Shown: in pieces, positions 32,692 to 42,090 of the stretch | Position numbering within the stretch: the first letter of the stretch is position 1 | How the letters are laid out: the number at the start of each line of letters is the position of its first letter | Origin: Desulfuromonas acetoxidans DSM 684 | Lineage (GTDB): Bacteria; Desulfobacterota; Desulfuromonadia; Desulfuromonadales; Desulfuromonadaceae | Assembly: GCF_000167355.1 (NCBI RefSeq) | Contig: NZ_AAEW02000015.1 | Location: 1 to 64,000 of the forward strand | Reading direction: 5' to 3' | DNA: 64,000 bases | Notes under the pieces: generated by a model | Database searches by the model: none | Seen by the model: the letters and a program-made list of their open reading frames with translations, nothing else | Told to the model about the DNA's origin: nothing | Position numbers and translations under genes: made by a program

Positions 32692-33943
32692 CCCGCACGT
32701 TCAGGAACAGATTCGCCAGGGACGCAGCAAGTTTATTGCCATGGCCGCGACCTATTTTCTCGGTGCCTTTAACGATAATTTCTTCAAACAAGCTGCGTTG
32801 CTGCTGGCCGTCAGCACGGCCATGACCCAATTGCAGGGCACGGCCACCACCTTGTTTGCGCTGCCGTTTATCCTGTTTTCCGCCGGGGCTGGTTGGTTGG
32901 CCGATCGTTACAGCAAGAAGCACGTGGTGATTGGCGTCAAGTTTCTCGAACTGTTGGCCATGCTGGTGGGCGCCTGGGGCGTGATTACCCTGCACTGGAA
33001 CGGAATTCTCGCCATGGTGTTTATCATGTCATTGCAATCGACCCTGTTTGGCCCGGCCATCAATGGCTCTATTCCGGAACTCTACCCCAGTACCTATGTG
33101 ACCAAGGCTAATGCGGTGCTCAAGCTGGTGACCACTCTGGCGATTCTTATGGGGATTGCCTTAGCCGGGATTGCATTGGATCGCGGTATTGCCGAGGACC
33201 ATTTTTACGATGGACGGCTGGTGGTTGGTATCGGTGTGGTTGTGGTGTCTCTGATTGGCGTAATGTGCAGCTTTGGTGTGGTTAAACGTCCGGCACAGGG
33301 CACAAAGACACCGTTTCCCTGGCTGGGACCGTGGCATTCGGCTTGTGATCTGTGGCGGCTGCGTCAGGACCGACCCTTGTTTCTGGCCATTATCGGTGAT
33401 GCGTTCTTTTATTTCATGGCGTCGCTGGTGGTGCTGGTGATCAACACCCTCGGTGTTCAACAGTTGGGCTACAGCTCAACGTTGACCAGTCTGCTGATCG
33501 TTGCTTTGATGGTGGGGATCTGTGCCGGGTCGTTCCTGTCCGCACGGCTGACCCGAGTCGATCGTTGGACTCATGTGGTGGTGCCATCAGCGGTGGGGCT
33601 TGGCATTGGGTTGACGGTCAGTGGTCTGGCACCGCTTTTACCTCAGGTGGTTCAATTGCCGGTGCTGTTCGTGGCCCTGTCGGTCAGCGGCTGTTGTGGC
33701 GGCATTTTTATTATTCCTCAGTCCAGTTTTATTCAGGTTCGGCCTGCCGATCATGAACGCGGCCGGGTGATCTCGGTGTCCAACTTTGGCGCGTTCAGCG
33801 GCATCCTGTTTTCCGGTCAGTTGTTCACTTTATTAGACGCGACCTTGAGTCCCGCCTGGGGCATGGTAGTGTGTGGTATGTTAACTTTGACAATGGCCGT
33901 GGTGTTTTTTCAATTGCTCACCAAGGAGGCATGGCGTGTTTAG
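32681..33943 (+). CDS. MFS transporter, LplT-like (lysophospholipid flippase)
   Basis: 420 aa with about 12 membrane helices. The N-terminus TYFLGAFNDNFFKQAALLLAV is the hallmark of the LplT/Aas-linked branch of the major facilitator family; GWLADRYSKKHV is the MFS A-loop. Such proteins move lysophospholipids across the inner membrane for re-acylation. Start by GGAGGGACTC. It overlaps the CPBP gene by 11 bases and the next gene by 8, so all four genes form one unit. The call is supported by the following Aas-like gene. Confidence 0.88.
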   Translation: MSYDPHVQEQIRQGRSKFIAMAATYFLGAFNDNFFKQAALLLAVSTAMTQLQGTATTLFALPFILFSAGAGWLADRYSKKHVVIGVKFLELLAMLVGAWGVITLHWNGILAMVFIMSLQSTLFGPAINGSIPELYPSTYVTKANAVLKLVTTLAILMGIALAGIALDRGIAEDHFYDGRLVVGIGVVVVSLIGVMCSFGVVKRPAQGTKTPFPWLGPWHSACDLWRLRQDRPLFLAIIGDAFFYFMASLVVLVINTLGVQQLGYSSTLTSLLIVALMVGICAGSFLSARLTRVDRWTHVVVPSAVGLGIGLTVSGLAPLLPQVVQLPVLFVALSVSGCCGGIFIIPQSSFIQVRPADHERGRVISVSNFGAFSGILFSGQLFTLLDATLSPAWGMVVCGMLTLTMAVVFFQLLTKEAWRV

Positions 33944-36575
33944 ATCATTTATCCTGTTTATCTTGCGCACCCTGTTGCGCTTGCGCTATCGCATTGACAT
34001 AAAAGGTCTTGATAGAATTCGTCGTGACGGCAAGGTGGGGATGTTGTTTTTGCCCAACCATCCGGCATTGGTCGATCCACTGATTGTCAATGTGGCACTG
34101 CAGCAACATTTTAGCGTACGCCCATTGGCAGACCGGGCGCAGGCAGATCATCCGGTGACCGGGTTTCTTCTTAATAAAATGCAGGCGTTATTGATTCCCG
34201 ACCTGAGTCAGCAGAGCAATCAGGGCGAGCGTGGTGATGTTGCCGAGGCGTTGCAGTTGATGGAGCGCAGCCTGGAGCAGGGCGAGCATTTGCTGGTGTA
34301 TCCGGCTGGCCGGATCTATCGTGGTCCCAATGAGGAGTTGCGTGGCAGTAGTGCCGTCGATCGTCTGGTCAAAGCCGTGCCTGAAGCACGGGTGGTACTG
34401 GTGCGTACCTCGGGATTATGGGGCAGTCGTTTCAGTCGTGCCCACGGCGACAAACCCCATTTCTTTAAAACGTTGTTGGCTATGTTGCCGAAACTGCTGG
34501 TCAATGGTCTGGTGTTTATGCCCAAGCGCACCGTGACCGTCGAATTTATCGAAGAGGCGGATTTTCCGCGCCAGGGCAGCCGCCAGGAGATCAATGGGTA
34601 TCTGGAAACCTTTTATAATGAGGTGGCGCAGCCGGCTTTTACCGTGCCCGATTATTTCTGGCAGGGCAACCAGACCCGTGAGTTGCCTGCACCGACTCAA
34701 GCGCAGTTTTCCAGCGATGCCAGTCATATTCCAGCGGCCACACGGCAACTGGTGGAAGAAAAACTCAAAGAGATCAGTGGGCATCATAAGATTAAAGATG
34801 ACATGACCCTGGCCTACGATCTGGGACTCGACAGCCTGGCGGTGATGGAATTTTTGACCTGGCTCAATGAGGAATTCAGTGTTGATGTTGAAAATCTCGA
34901 TGCGTTGCAGCGGGTCTCCGATTGTCTGCTGGCGGCGCGTGGCGAAGGTCTTGGTTTTTCTGCCGAACCACTTAAGCCGGTGGCGGATGGCTGGTTTGAT
35001 CAGCGTTCGGATAAAACGCTGGCGTTTCGTCAGGCGGATAACCTTGCCGAGTTGATCCTGTATCAGGCCAAAAATAACCCGGATCAAGTGATCGTCGCTG
35101 ATCAGCAAGGTGGGGCGAAGACCTGGCGGCAACTGTTGACCGGCGTGTTGGCGCTGCAGCCGTTATTGCGTGAGATTGAAGAGGATTCCATTGCCATCAT
35201 GCTGCCGTCATCGGTAGCAGCTTGTCTGTGTTGGCTGGCCGTGGTGTTCAGCGGCAAGCGGCCCGTGTTGCTCAATTGGACCACCGGCGAACGCTATATG
35301 TCCCATGCTTTGGAACAAACCGGCACAACCCGCGTGTTGACATCGGCCCTGTTGATCGAAAAACTCAGGACACGTGGGGTTGACGTGGGCAAGGTGAATG
35401 CCGTGTGGCTGGCCATGGAAAACCTGGTGGGTCAGTTAACTCTGGTCGATAAACTTAAAGCGCGGTTGAAAGGTCAGTTCTTCAGCTTCTTTTTATCCAC
35501 CAAAAAGATTCATGATACCGCTGCCGTGTTGTTCACCAGCGGCAGCGAAGCGTTGCCAAAGTCAGTATCGCTGAGCCATCGTAACATCCTCACCAACATG
35601 GACGACATGACCCAGGTGATTCCGCTCAAAGAAAGTGATCGCCTGTTGGGGATGCTGCCGCCGTTTCACTCTCTCGGTTTATCCGGCACCATTGTCATGC
35701 CGCTATGCCTGGGACTGCGTACTGCCTATTATCCTAACCCGACCGATGGGGCGATTTTGGCGCAACATGTGGAAGCCTATCGCTGCTCGGTGGTGGTTGG
35801 CACACCAACTTTTCTGGCGGCTATTGCCGGTTCAGCCCATGAAAACCAGTTGCAGAGTCTGCGCATGATCTTTACCGGGGCGGAGAAGTGTCCGGAAGCA
35901 ACCTATCAGCTACTCGCCGAACGTTGCCCGCAGTCCATTGTTTGTGAAGGCTATGGCGTAACGGAGTGCTCGCCGCTGGTCAGTGTGAATTCGCCGAACA
36001 ACCCGGTGCCGGGCACCATCGGCCAAGTGATGCCGTCGATGGACTACCAACTGGTTCATCCGGAAACCCTGCAGCCATTGCCCGAGGATCAAGCCGGTAT
36101 CTTGGTGGTGCGCGGGCCCAATGTGTTTAACGGCTATCTTGAGAAGAGCGTCAAGTCACCATTCATCGTGCTGGACGGTAAAGCCTGGTACAACACCGGC
36201 GATCTGGTTCGGCGCAACAAACAGGGGGGATTGACGTTCTGTGGACGGCTCAAGCGTTTTGTCAAACTCGGTGGTGAGATGATCTCTCTGCCCGCGATTG
36301 AGGAAATCATTGCTTCTGCTCCTGAACTGCAAAGTCGCTCAGTTGAAGGAGATGGACCGCTGATTGCCGTGGAAGCGATCAATCCGGATAGCCATGCCGA
36401 GTTGGTGTTGTTCAGCCGAGTTCCACTGGAACGTGAGCAGGTGAATCAGGTGATTCGTGATGCCGGGTTGTCGCCGCTGCATAATATCCGTCAGATTCGT
36501 ATGGTGGATGAGATTCCCGTGTTGGGGACCGGTAAGACCAATTATAGGGCTTTGCGGGAGATGTTGGCGGAGTAG
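33936..36575 (+). CDS. Aas-like acyltransferase-ACP-acyl-ACP synthetase fusion
   Basis: 879 aa. Domain 1 (about 1-235) is a PlsC-type acyltransferase with NHPALVD (H42-D47 HX4D) and YPAGR. Domain 2 (about 265-335) looks like an acyl carrier protein, with GLDSLAVMEF holding the candidate phosphopantetheine Ser300. Domain 3 (about 360-879) is an AMP-forming acyl synthetase: LFTSGSEALPKSVSLSHRN, GYGVTECSPLV and NTGDLVRR. E. coli Aas (2-acylglycerophosphoethanolamine acyltransferase/acyl-ACP synthetase) has domains 1 and 3 but no built-in ACP. Together with the LplT-like gene it should recycle lysophospholipids at the inner membrane. Confidence 0.9.
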   Translation: MFRSFILFILRTLLRLRYRIDIKGLDRIRRDGKVGMLFLPNHPALVDPLIVNVALQQHFSVRPLADRAQADHPVTGFLLNKMQALLIPDLSQQSNQGERGDVAEALQLMERSLEQGEHLLVYPAGRIYRGPNEELRGSSAVDRLVKAVPEARVVLVRTSGLWGSRFSRAHGDKPHFFKTLLAMLPKLLVNGLVFMPKRTVTVEFIEEADFPRQGSRQEINGYLETFYNEVAQPAFTVPDYFWQGNQTRELPAPTQAQFSSDASHIPAATRQLVEEKLKEISGHHKIKDDMTLAYDLGLDSLAVMEFLTWLNEEFSVDVENLDALQRVSDCLLAARGEGLGFSAEPLKPVADGWFDQRSDKTLAFRQADNLAELILYQAKNNPDQVIVADQQGGAKTWRQLLTGVLALQPLLREIEEDSIAIMLPSSVAACLCWLAVVFSGKRPVLLNWTTGERYMSHALEQTGTTRVLTSALLIEKLRTRGVDVGKVNAVWLAMENLVGQLTLVDKLKARLKGQFFSFFLSTKKIHDTAAVLFTSGSEALPKSVSLSHRNILTNMDDMTQVIPLKESDRLLGMLPPFHSLGLSGTIVMPLCLGLRTAYYPNPTDGAILAQHVEAYRCSVVVGTPTFLAAIAGSAHENQLQSLRMIFTGAEKCPEATYQLLAERCPQSIVCEGYGVTECSPLVSVNSPNNPVPGTIGQVMPSMDYQLVHPETLQPLPEDQAGILVVRGPNVFNGYLEKSVKSPFIVLDGKAWYNTGDLVRRNKQGGLTFCGRLKRFVKLGGEMISLPAIEEIIASAPELQSRSVEGDGPLIAVEAINPDSHAELVLFSRVPLEREQVNQVIRDAGLSPLHNIRQIRMVDEIPVLGTGKTNYRALREMLAE

Positions 36576-36600
36576 GGGATTGTTGAAATAGAGGAAGGGG

Positions 36601-36636
36601 CAGGCAGAGAGGATTGATTCAGCTCTGCCTGTTTTT
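36601..36636 (+). terminator. Rho-independent terminator of the tetR operon
   Basis: CAGGCAGAG (36601-36609) pairs with CTCTGCCTG (36623-36631), followed by TTTTT. Confidence 0.88.
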
Positions 36637-36654
36637 GTTTTGGAACTATGTGCG

Positions 36655-36997
36655 CTGTCGAGCGTCTTCCGTTCGGCGCTACTGAACGGGAGGACTTTGA
36701 TGCTAAATAACCCACTGCTGAAGGGTGGGCTCCGCCCCACCCGTTTGATCGGTGCCACGGAAGAAGTAGAACGAGCCGGGCGGTTGTTATCAACGTTTTA
36801 CGCCATGGCTGTCGAGACGCAAAATTCGCCGACCTAAAGGGCGGCGAGCCGAATTCGTGAAGCATTACGGAAACAGATTCATTGTCGGTTGATCTAGGTT
36901 CAGGAGGTGTTCAGCTGGCTTTTGCATACTTTTGAGCGGCTAGTCAAAAGTATGTCGGCCGCCGGGACGAGACCCGGCGGTCTTGACTTTGATCTTC
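36655..36997 (+). repeat. dispersed repeat, module A tail plus module B, copy 2
   Basis: Begins with the A-module ending (GTTCGGCGCTACTGAACGGG), then module B: GGGTGGGCTCCGCCCCACCC hairpin, TTATCAACGTTTTACGCC, GGCGGCGAGCCGAATTC, and the CATACTTTT/AAAAGTATG and CCGCCGGG/CCCGGCGG hairpins. It parallels 59030-59431 and 62650-62957. Confidence 0.85.
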
Positions 36998-37052
36998 AAT
37001 GGTTCGTCATTCGGAAAGGATTGCTCTGTCTAACCTCATCCGTTTGCAATGA

Positions 37053-37435
37053 TGGTACCCACATGACGCGGGCTTCCGCGCCCGCCCGTCGGCTCCCTTT
37101 TGCGTCGACAAAAGGGAGGCAAAATCGACTCCCAAGGGGTTGTCATCAATCAGGTTCACGGCGCTATTGCAGATCTTTTTCACGTCTGCGGCGTTATCAG
37201 TCGTCGCCATAGAATGACTATGGCTCCTTCTTCTGCCTTGCTGACGCAAAAAATCTCAAGCAACATCTCTCGTTCACCTGATTAATTACAACCCCAATGC
37301 GCCCTGCGGGTTCCCTCTCTCCATTCCCTTACATCGCGATGTCGGCAAAACTCGCTACGCTCAAACAGGTTGCCGACAACCATCGCGCTGACGTTCATTG
37401 CGTTCGGTGCTGCTGAACGGGAGGGCTTGGTTGCA
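37053..37435 (+). repeat. dispersed repeat module A, copy 2, interrupted by a MITE
   Basis: Module A (compare 24674-24909) split at its ACTCCC site by a 160-bp insertion (37136-37295). The flanking halves match the uninterrupted copies on both sides. It follows the A-tail/B copy directly, which suggests the modules are arranged in alternating arrays. Any ORFs called here are artefacts of the repeat. Confidence 0.85.
37136..37295 (+). mobile_element. 160-bp MITE nested in repeat A
   Basis: Starts GGGGTTGTCATCAATCAGGT and ends with the near-exact reverse complement (17 of 20 positions), i.e. 20-bp terminal inverted repeats. A dinucleotide AA lies on each side (37134-37135, 37296-37297), a possible target duplication. 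Comparison with the uninterrupted A copies defines the insertion. No coding capacity. Confidence 0.8.
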
Positions 37436-37468
37436 AAATAACAGAGAGTAGAGATTTAAAAGAGAAGA

Positions 37469-38575
37469 CTAACCGGAAAACTCCACAGACGTCACCCGAT
37501 TTCGCCCCGTTTCCTTGGATTGATACAACGCCTCATCCGCTGTGCGAATCAGATGCTGTGGCTGCATGTCGCTTTGGGGAATAGTGCAGGAGACTCCGAG
37601 GCTCAGCGTGACATTGTCAGCGACTTCGGACGCTTGGTGCTCAAGAGCCAGTTGCTCAATGTTATTACGTGCTGTTTCCGCATGGGCGGTCGCTTCTTCC
37701 ACCGAAGTGGCCGGCAGCAGAAAGATAAACTCTTCACCGCCGTAACGGGCAACCAGACCGCTACTCTGCTCAGACAGGGTCTGTTCCAAGGCTTGGGCCA
37801 CACTGGATAGACAGGTATCGCCCTGTTGATGGCCGTAGGTATCGTTGTAACGTTTGAAAAAGTCGATGTCGCACAAGATGATGGAGAGCGGGGATTGCTC
37901 GACAAGGCTTTTTTGCCATTGCTCGGTAAAGCTTTCATCAAAAGTGCGGCGATTGGCAATCTGGGTCAGACCGTCAATGCGGGCGATGCGTTCCAGAGCA
38001 GCATGGGCTTTTTCCAGGGCCTGCTCGGCTTTTTTGCGGTCGGTGATATCTTTGTATTGGGCGAGGGTGCCGGGGGTGCCATCGAGGGTGACCAGTGGTG
38101 TTGTGGTCATGATAAAGTTGCTGACCTCACCGCCTTCGTTGGTGATTTCGATATCGGTCTGACTTTTTTTCTTATGGGAGTTTGCCAGTTTACATTCCTG
38201 CTCACTGAGCAGTTCCGTGCAGGAATGACCAATGACGTTTTCGCAACAACAGTCGAGATGTTCCAGCATGCTGCGGTTGGCGCGAACGATGATTCCGTCG
38301 TCGCGGATCACCATCATTGGATCGGCGCAGGCGGAAAAAATCTGTTCCAATTCCATATCGGACATTTCGGATTTGAGCAGTTGTTCGTTTGTCCGGCCGA
38401 TATATTCTTCCAAAGCGGAGGTCATCTCTTCTAACTCGAGGCATTTTTCGCACACTTTACGGCCTTGAGTTTTTTTTTCCTGAAGAGACGAGGATGCTTC
38501 CTGAGGAAATGAAGACACTGTCTGCTCCTGCAATGAAAGAAATTCATTAGAACGCCTACTTGGTTGTTCTAGCAT
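37469..38575 (-). CDS. PAS-GGDEF diguanylate cyclase
   Basis: 368 aa, no membrane segment, so cytosolic. After a charged, partly coiled N-terminus with a CEKCLE motif (residues 42-47), a PAS domain spans about 70-185 (IFSACADPMMVIRDDGIIVRAN... ending DITDRKKAEQ). It carries a cysteine cluster (LDCCCENVIGHSC) that could bind heme, a metal or react to redox. The GGDEF domain (about 200-368) has an intact YGGEEF active site; the RxxD inhibitory site is not seen before it, so product inhibition may be absent. Predicted c-di-GMP synthesis. Confidence 0.9.
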   Translation of the reverse strand: MLEQPSRRSNEFLSLQEQTVSSFPQEASSSLQEKKTQGRKVCEKCLELEEMTSALEEYIGRTNEQLLKSEMSDMELEQIFSACADPMMVIRDDGIIVRANRSMLEHLDCCCENVIGHSCTELLSEQECKLANSHKKKSQTDIEITNEGGEVSNFIMTTTPLVTLDGTPGTLAQYKDITDRKKAEQALEKAHAALERIARIDGLTQIANRRTFDESFTEQWQKSLVEQSPLSIILCDIDFFKRYNDTYGHQQGDTCLSSVAQALEQTLSEQSSGLVARYGGEEFIFLLPATSVEEATAHAETARNNIEQLALEHQASEVADNVTLSLGVSCTIPQSDMQPQHLIRTADEALYQSKETGRNRVTSVEFSG

Positions 38576-38709
38576 ATTCGTCCTGGGTTTAACAACCGTG
38601 TTTTCATTTCGTAGAGAACAGACTCCTGCTACACTGCTGACAGTACTCCATGGCCCACAAACTTGACGAAATTGACCACCTTTTGCTGCTGGACAGGACC
38701 CGATTGACC

Positions 38710-39054
38710 ATGAGTCTCAGTGAATTTGAAATAATCCGATTAAAGCGGCTGTTTAATGCCTATTGTGAGATAAGGATTCCCCGTGAATTGAATACGAAAC
38801 TGCGTCTCGATTACCGGATTCGCGGTCGTCATCTGACCTTATATGAATCCCGTCACCACCATGAAAAGGTGGACTTGTGGTATTCCACGGCCATTGCCCG
38901 TTTTGAAAAAGATCCTCACCAGCAGGTCTGGCGGTTGTTCAGTGCCGACCGCAATGAAGACTGGCTTCCCTACCATCCGCACCCAGAGGATCGGGATATT
39001 GAACGGTTGCTTGATTGTGTCACCGATGATCCCACCGGCATTTTCTGGGGATGA
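38710..39054 (+). CDS. DUF3024-family protein
   Basis: About 114 aa if started at MSLSEFEIIRLK, which aligns with how the family usually begins; an in-frame ATG at 38650 would give 134 aa and cannot be excluded. Recognised by the pattern of LTLYESR, a Trp-rich middle (VWRLFSADRNEDW) and the ending DDPTGIFWG. Soluble; function unknown for the family. Divergent from the GGDEF gene. Confidence 0.65.
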   Translation: MSLSEFEIIRLKRLFNAYCEIRIPRELNTKLRLDYRIRGRHLTLYESRHHHEKVDLWYSTAIARFEKDPHQQVWRLFSADRNEDWLPYHPHPEDRDIERLLDCVTDDPTGIFWG

Positions 39055-39207
39055 TGTTCTTGTGGCGGCATTACCAAAATCATTGCTTTTTTCTGCTTAA
39101 ACTTTGAGCAGCTTAGCTGCCCTAAAATGAGGAAAATGGTCAGCCTTTGTGCATGCGCGTCCATCACTTCAAGATAAAAATGCGCTTTTTCAGGTGGTTA
39201 TCTGAAC

Positions 39208-39223
39208 TGGCCAGCCTTTTGCA
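39208..39223 (+). promoter_or_regulatory. sigma-54 promoter of the nifE operon
   Basis: TGGCCAGCCTTTTGCA has GG-N10-GC spacing and the conserved TGGC and TTGCA boxes of RpoN promoters, about 195 bases upstream of the nifE start. nif genes are typically RpoN-dependent, which supports the match. A 10-bp stem (39291-39300 with 39317-39326, CTGTTGACGG arms) lies in the leader. No clear TGT-N10-ACA NifA site was found. Confidence 0.7.
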
Positions 39224-39418
39224 GATATCACAGCACGAGTATTATTATTCTTCAGGTCGCCTGTTGCCGGTTTGGTATGGCGACCCTGTTCTGTTGACGG
39301 CATCCCCTCGGTTATTCCGTCAACAGAATGCCTGCGCAATGCAACCTTCCCCTGGTTGAGAGACTCAACGGCGCGTTTCTCGGCAAGAGGTTTAACGACT
39401 CTTGTGAAAGGACATGCT

Positions 39419-40771
39419 GTGTCTGATAAACCAAAAATTAAAGATCTGCTTGATGAAAGTGCCTGCGAGCACAACGCGACCAAAAAGAAAGCGTGCAATA
39501 CGACAACGCCCGGTGCCACCAGTGGTGGCTGTGCGTTCGAAGGCGCGCAAATTTCCCTGTTCCCCTATGCGGATGCCGCCCATCTGGTGCATGGTCCGCT
39601 GACCTGCTTGAGTTCTTCCTGGGAAACCCGGGCCACTCCGACCAGTTATGAGGGCCGGGACATGACTCAGATGGGCTTTACCACGGCTGTCACCACCAAT
39701 GATGTCATCTTTGGCGGTGAAGATAAGCTGTACGATGGCATCGTCTATGTGATGGAGCACTATGATCCGAAGGCGATATTTGTCTATTCCACCTGCGTAA
39801 CGGCGATGATCGGTGATGATATTGATGTTGTGTGTCGCCATGCTGAGAAGAAATTTAACATCCCGATTGTGCCGGTGCATGCGCCGGGGTTTGTCGGCGG
39901 CAAAAACCTCGGCAGTCGTCTCGGTGGTGAAGCCGTGCTCAAGAACCTCATTGGGCGCAAGGAGCCGCAGGGCGATGTGAGCCATGCCATCAACCTGATT
40001 GGTGATTACAATGTCACCGGCGATATGTGGCAGTACAAACCGATTCTCGATGAACTGGGTATTCGTATCCTCTCCACGTTGAGCGGTGACGGTCGAATTG
40101 ATGAAATCTGTACCGCTCATCGCGCCAAACTTAACGTTATTGTCTGTGCCAAATCCCTGGTCACGTTTACCCGCAAGATGAAAGAGCGTTACGGCATTCC
40201 GTTTGTTTCGGTGTCATTTTACGGTCAGCGCGATACCACCAACGCCATCATGGCGATTGCTGAGGGGATCGGTGATCCGGAGCTGATCGAACGTACCCGC
40301 AAGGTGTTGGCTCGTGAGGAGCAACGCCTCGATGAACAACTCACGCCTTACCGGGAACTGTTTAAAGGCAAAAAGGCGGTTCTCAACACCGGCGGTAACA
40401 AGTCGTGGTCGATTGCTTCGGCGTTGCAGGATCTTGGTATTGAGGTGGTTGCTACCTCAGTGCGCAAAGCGACGGAGGCCGATAAGGAAAAGGCGCGCGA
40501 ATACCTCGGTGAAAACGGCGTGCTGATGACCAACCCCGGTGCCGAACAAGCCAAGATGATCGATAAGTTCAAGGCTGATCTGTTGTTGGCCGGTGGTCGC
40601 AGTCTGTACACGGCGATCAAAAAGGGGATCTCGTTCATCGACGTAAATCAAGAAAAAAAGAAAAGTTACGGCGCTTACAATGGACTGCTCAGCCTGGCTG
40701 AGGATGTGAAGAATGCGCTGGAGAATCCGGTATTCCGTTGTGTGCGCAAGGAGGTTCCATGGGAGAAATAA
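39419..40771 (+). CDS. nifE: nitrogenase cofactor biosynthesis protein NifE
   Basis: 450 aa, GTG start behind AAAGGA. The N-terminus (KIKDLLDESACEHN, GGCAFEGAQISLFPYADAAHLVHGP) is diagnostic of NifE, as are YSTCVTAMIGDD and VHAPGFVGGKNLGSRLGGEA. With NifN it forms the NifEN scaffold on which the FeMo-cofactor precursor matures. It overlaps nifN by 13 bases. The other nif genes (nifHDK, nifB) are not in the window. An upstream extension of the same frame to 39272 has no family support. Confidence 0.96.
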   Translation: MSDKPKIKDLLDESACEHNATKKKACNTTTPGATSGGCAFEGAQISLFPYADAAHLVHGPLTCLSSSWETRATPTSYEGRDMTQMGFTTAVTTNDVIFGGEDKLYDGIVYVMEHYDPKAIFVYSTCVTAMIGDDIDVVCRHAEKKFNIPIVPVHAPGFVGGKNLGSRLGGEAVLKNLIGRKEPQGDVSHAINLIGDYNVTGDMWQYKPILDELGIRILSTLSGDGRIDEICTAHRAKLNVIVCAKSLVTFTRKMKERYGIPFVSVSFYGQRDTTNAIMAIAEGIGDPELIERTRKVLAREEQRLDEQLTPYRELFKGKKAVLNTGGNKSWSIASALQDLGIEVVATSVRKATEADKEKAREYLGENGVLMTNPGAEQAKMIDKFKADLLLAGGRSLYTAIKKGISFIDVNQEKKKSYGAYNGLLSLAEDVKNALENPVFRCVRKEVPWEK

Positions 40772-42090
40772 TTCATAAAAATACCAAGCCGTTGCAGGTG
40801 AATCCGTTTCGTCTTACCCAACCGATGGGAGCGGTTCTGGCCTTTCTCGGTGTTGATCAATGTATGCCTCTGATGCATGGGGCGCAGGGTTGTACGTCGT
40901 TTACCAAGGTGTTCATGACCCGCCATTTTTGTGAGCCCATCGCTATTCAGACCACTGCGGTCAGTGATGCGGTGGCTGTGCTCGATGGTGGCGATTACAG
41001 CATCAGTGAAGCGGTGAAAAATATCACCGGAAAAATCTCTCCGTCTCTGGTTGGCCTGCACACCACCGGATTGCCGGAAACCAAGGGCGACGATATTCGC
41101 GGCGTGTCGAAATTGATTGATTTTCCCTTGGTTTATGTCAATACGCCGGATTACGAAGGGGCCATGGAAAGTGGCTGGGCGTTAACCACCAAAGCATTGA
41201 TTGATCAGTTGACCGAAGAGCAGAGCGCCATCAATGAACGCAAGGTGGTGTTGTTGCCGCATGTCAGCCTGACACCGCTGGAGGTGGAGAAGATCCAGCA
41301 GTTCATTGCCGCCTTCGGTCTTGAGGTGGTCGCCGTTCCGGATCTGTCCACCTCATTGGATGGCCATCTCGGTGACGGGCAGGCCGCGTTGAGCAAGGGC
41401 GGTGTGACGGTTGACGCGATCCGCATTCTAGCCGATGCCGGTCATGTGCTGACCATTGGTGATTCAATGCGTGATGTGGCCAAAGCGCTGCAGAAAAAGA
41501 ATCCGCAGGTGGCGCATGAGCATTTTCCCCATGTCAATGGGCTGGATGCCACGGATGCCCTGGCCGCGCATCTGTTGAAGATCACCGGCATGCAGCGTCC
41601 ACCGCAACAGATTATCCGTTGGCGACAGCGGTTGCAGGACGCCATGCTCGACAGCCATTTTTCACTGGGACAGACCCGGTTTATTTTGGCGGGTGAGCCC
41701 GACCAGATGGCGGCATTGTCCCAATCGCTTTACGATGCCGGGGGGCGGATTCCTTTATGCGTGGTCAGCAGTGATTCGTCCATTCTTGATAAAATCAAAG
41801 CGGACCGTGTGGTGGTTGGCGACCTCGAAGATGTTGAAGTGGCATTGGATGAAGCCGACGTCGTGCTGAGTAATTTTCATGCGGAACGGCTGGCGCATCA
41901 TGCCGGAAAAGGGTTGATGTTACGTGGGATGCCCAACTGGGAGCAGGTGGGTAATGCCCTGAAGGTTGACGTGCTCTACGAAGGGGGCGCGTACTTTTTA
42001 TGTGAGGCGGCGAATCTGGCCGAAGAATGGCGTGTTCAGCATGTTCGGCGCCGCGACGAAGACGCTTTGAAAAAAGGATGTCAAAAATGA
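40759..42090 (+). CDS. nifN: nitrogenase cofactor biosynthesis protein NifN
   Basis: 443 aa, start behind AAGGAGG and overlapping nifE. Typical NifN features: NPFRLTQPMGAVLAFLGVDQCMPLMHGAQGCTSFTKVFMTRHF at the N-terminus, DAVAVLDGGDYSISEAVKNI, and a downstream nucleotide-fold-like half. Partner of NifE in the NifEN complex. Its stop codon overlaps the cowN start (ATGA), so the three genes are translationally coupled. No NifX domain is fused. Confidence 0.96.
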   Translation: MGEIIHKNTKPLQVNPFRLTQPMGAVLAFLGVDQCMPLMHGAQGCTSFTKVFMTRHFCEPIAIQTTAVSDAVAVLDGGDYSISEAVKNITGKISPSLVGLHTTGLPETKGDDIRGVSKLIDFPLVYVNTPDYEGAMESGWALTTKALIDQLTEEQSAINERKVVLLPHVSLTPLEVEKIQQFIAAFGLEVVAVPDLSTSLDGHLGDGQAALSKGGVTVDAIRILADAGHVLTIGDSMRDVAKALQKKNPQVAHEHFPHVNGLDATDALAAHLLKITGMQRPPQQIIRWRQRLQDAMLDSHFSLGQTRFILAGEPDQMAALSQSLYDAGGRIPLCVVSSDSSILDKIKADRVVVGDLEDVEVALDEADVVLSNFHAERLAHHAGKGLMLRGMPNWEQVGNALKVDVLYEGGAYFLCEAANLAEEWRVQHVRRRDEDALKKGCQK

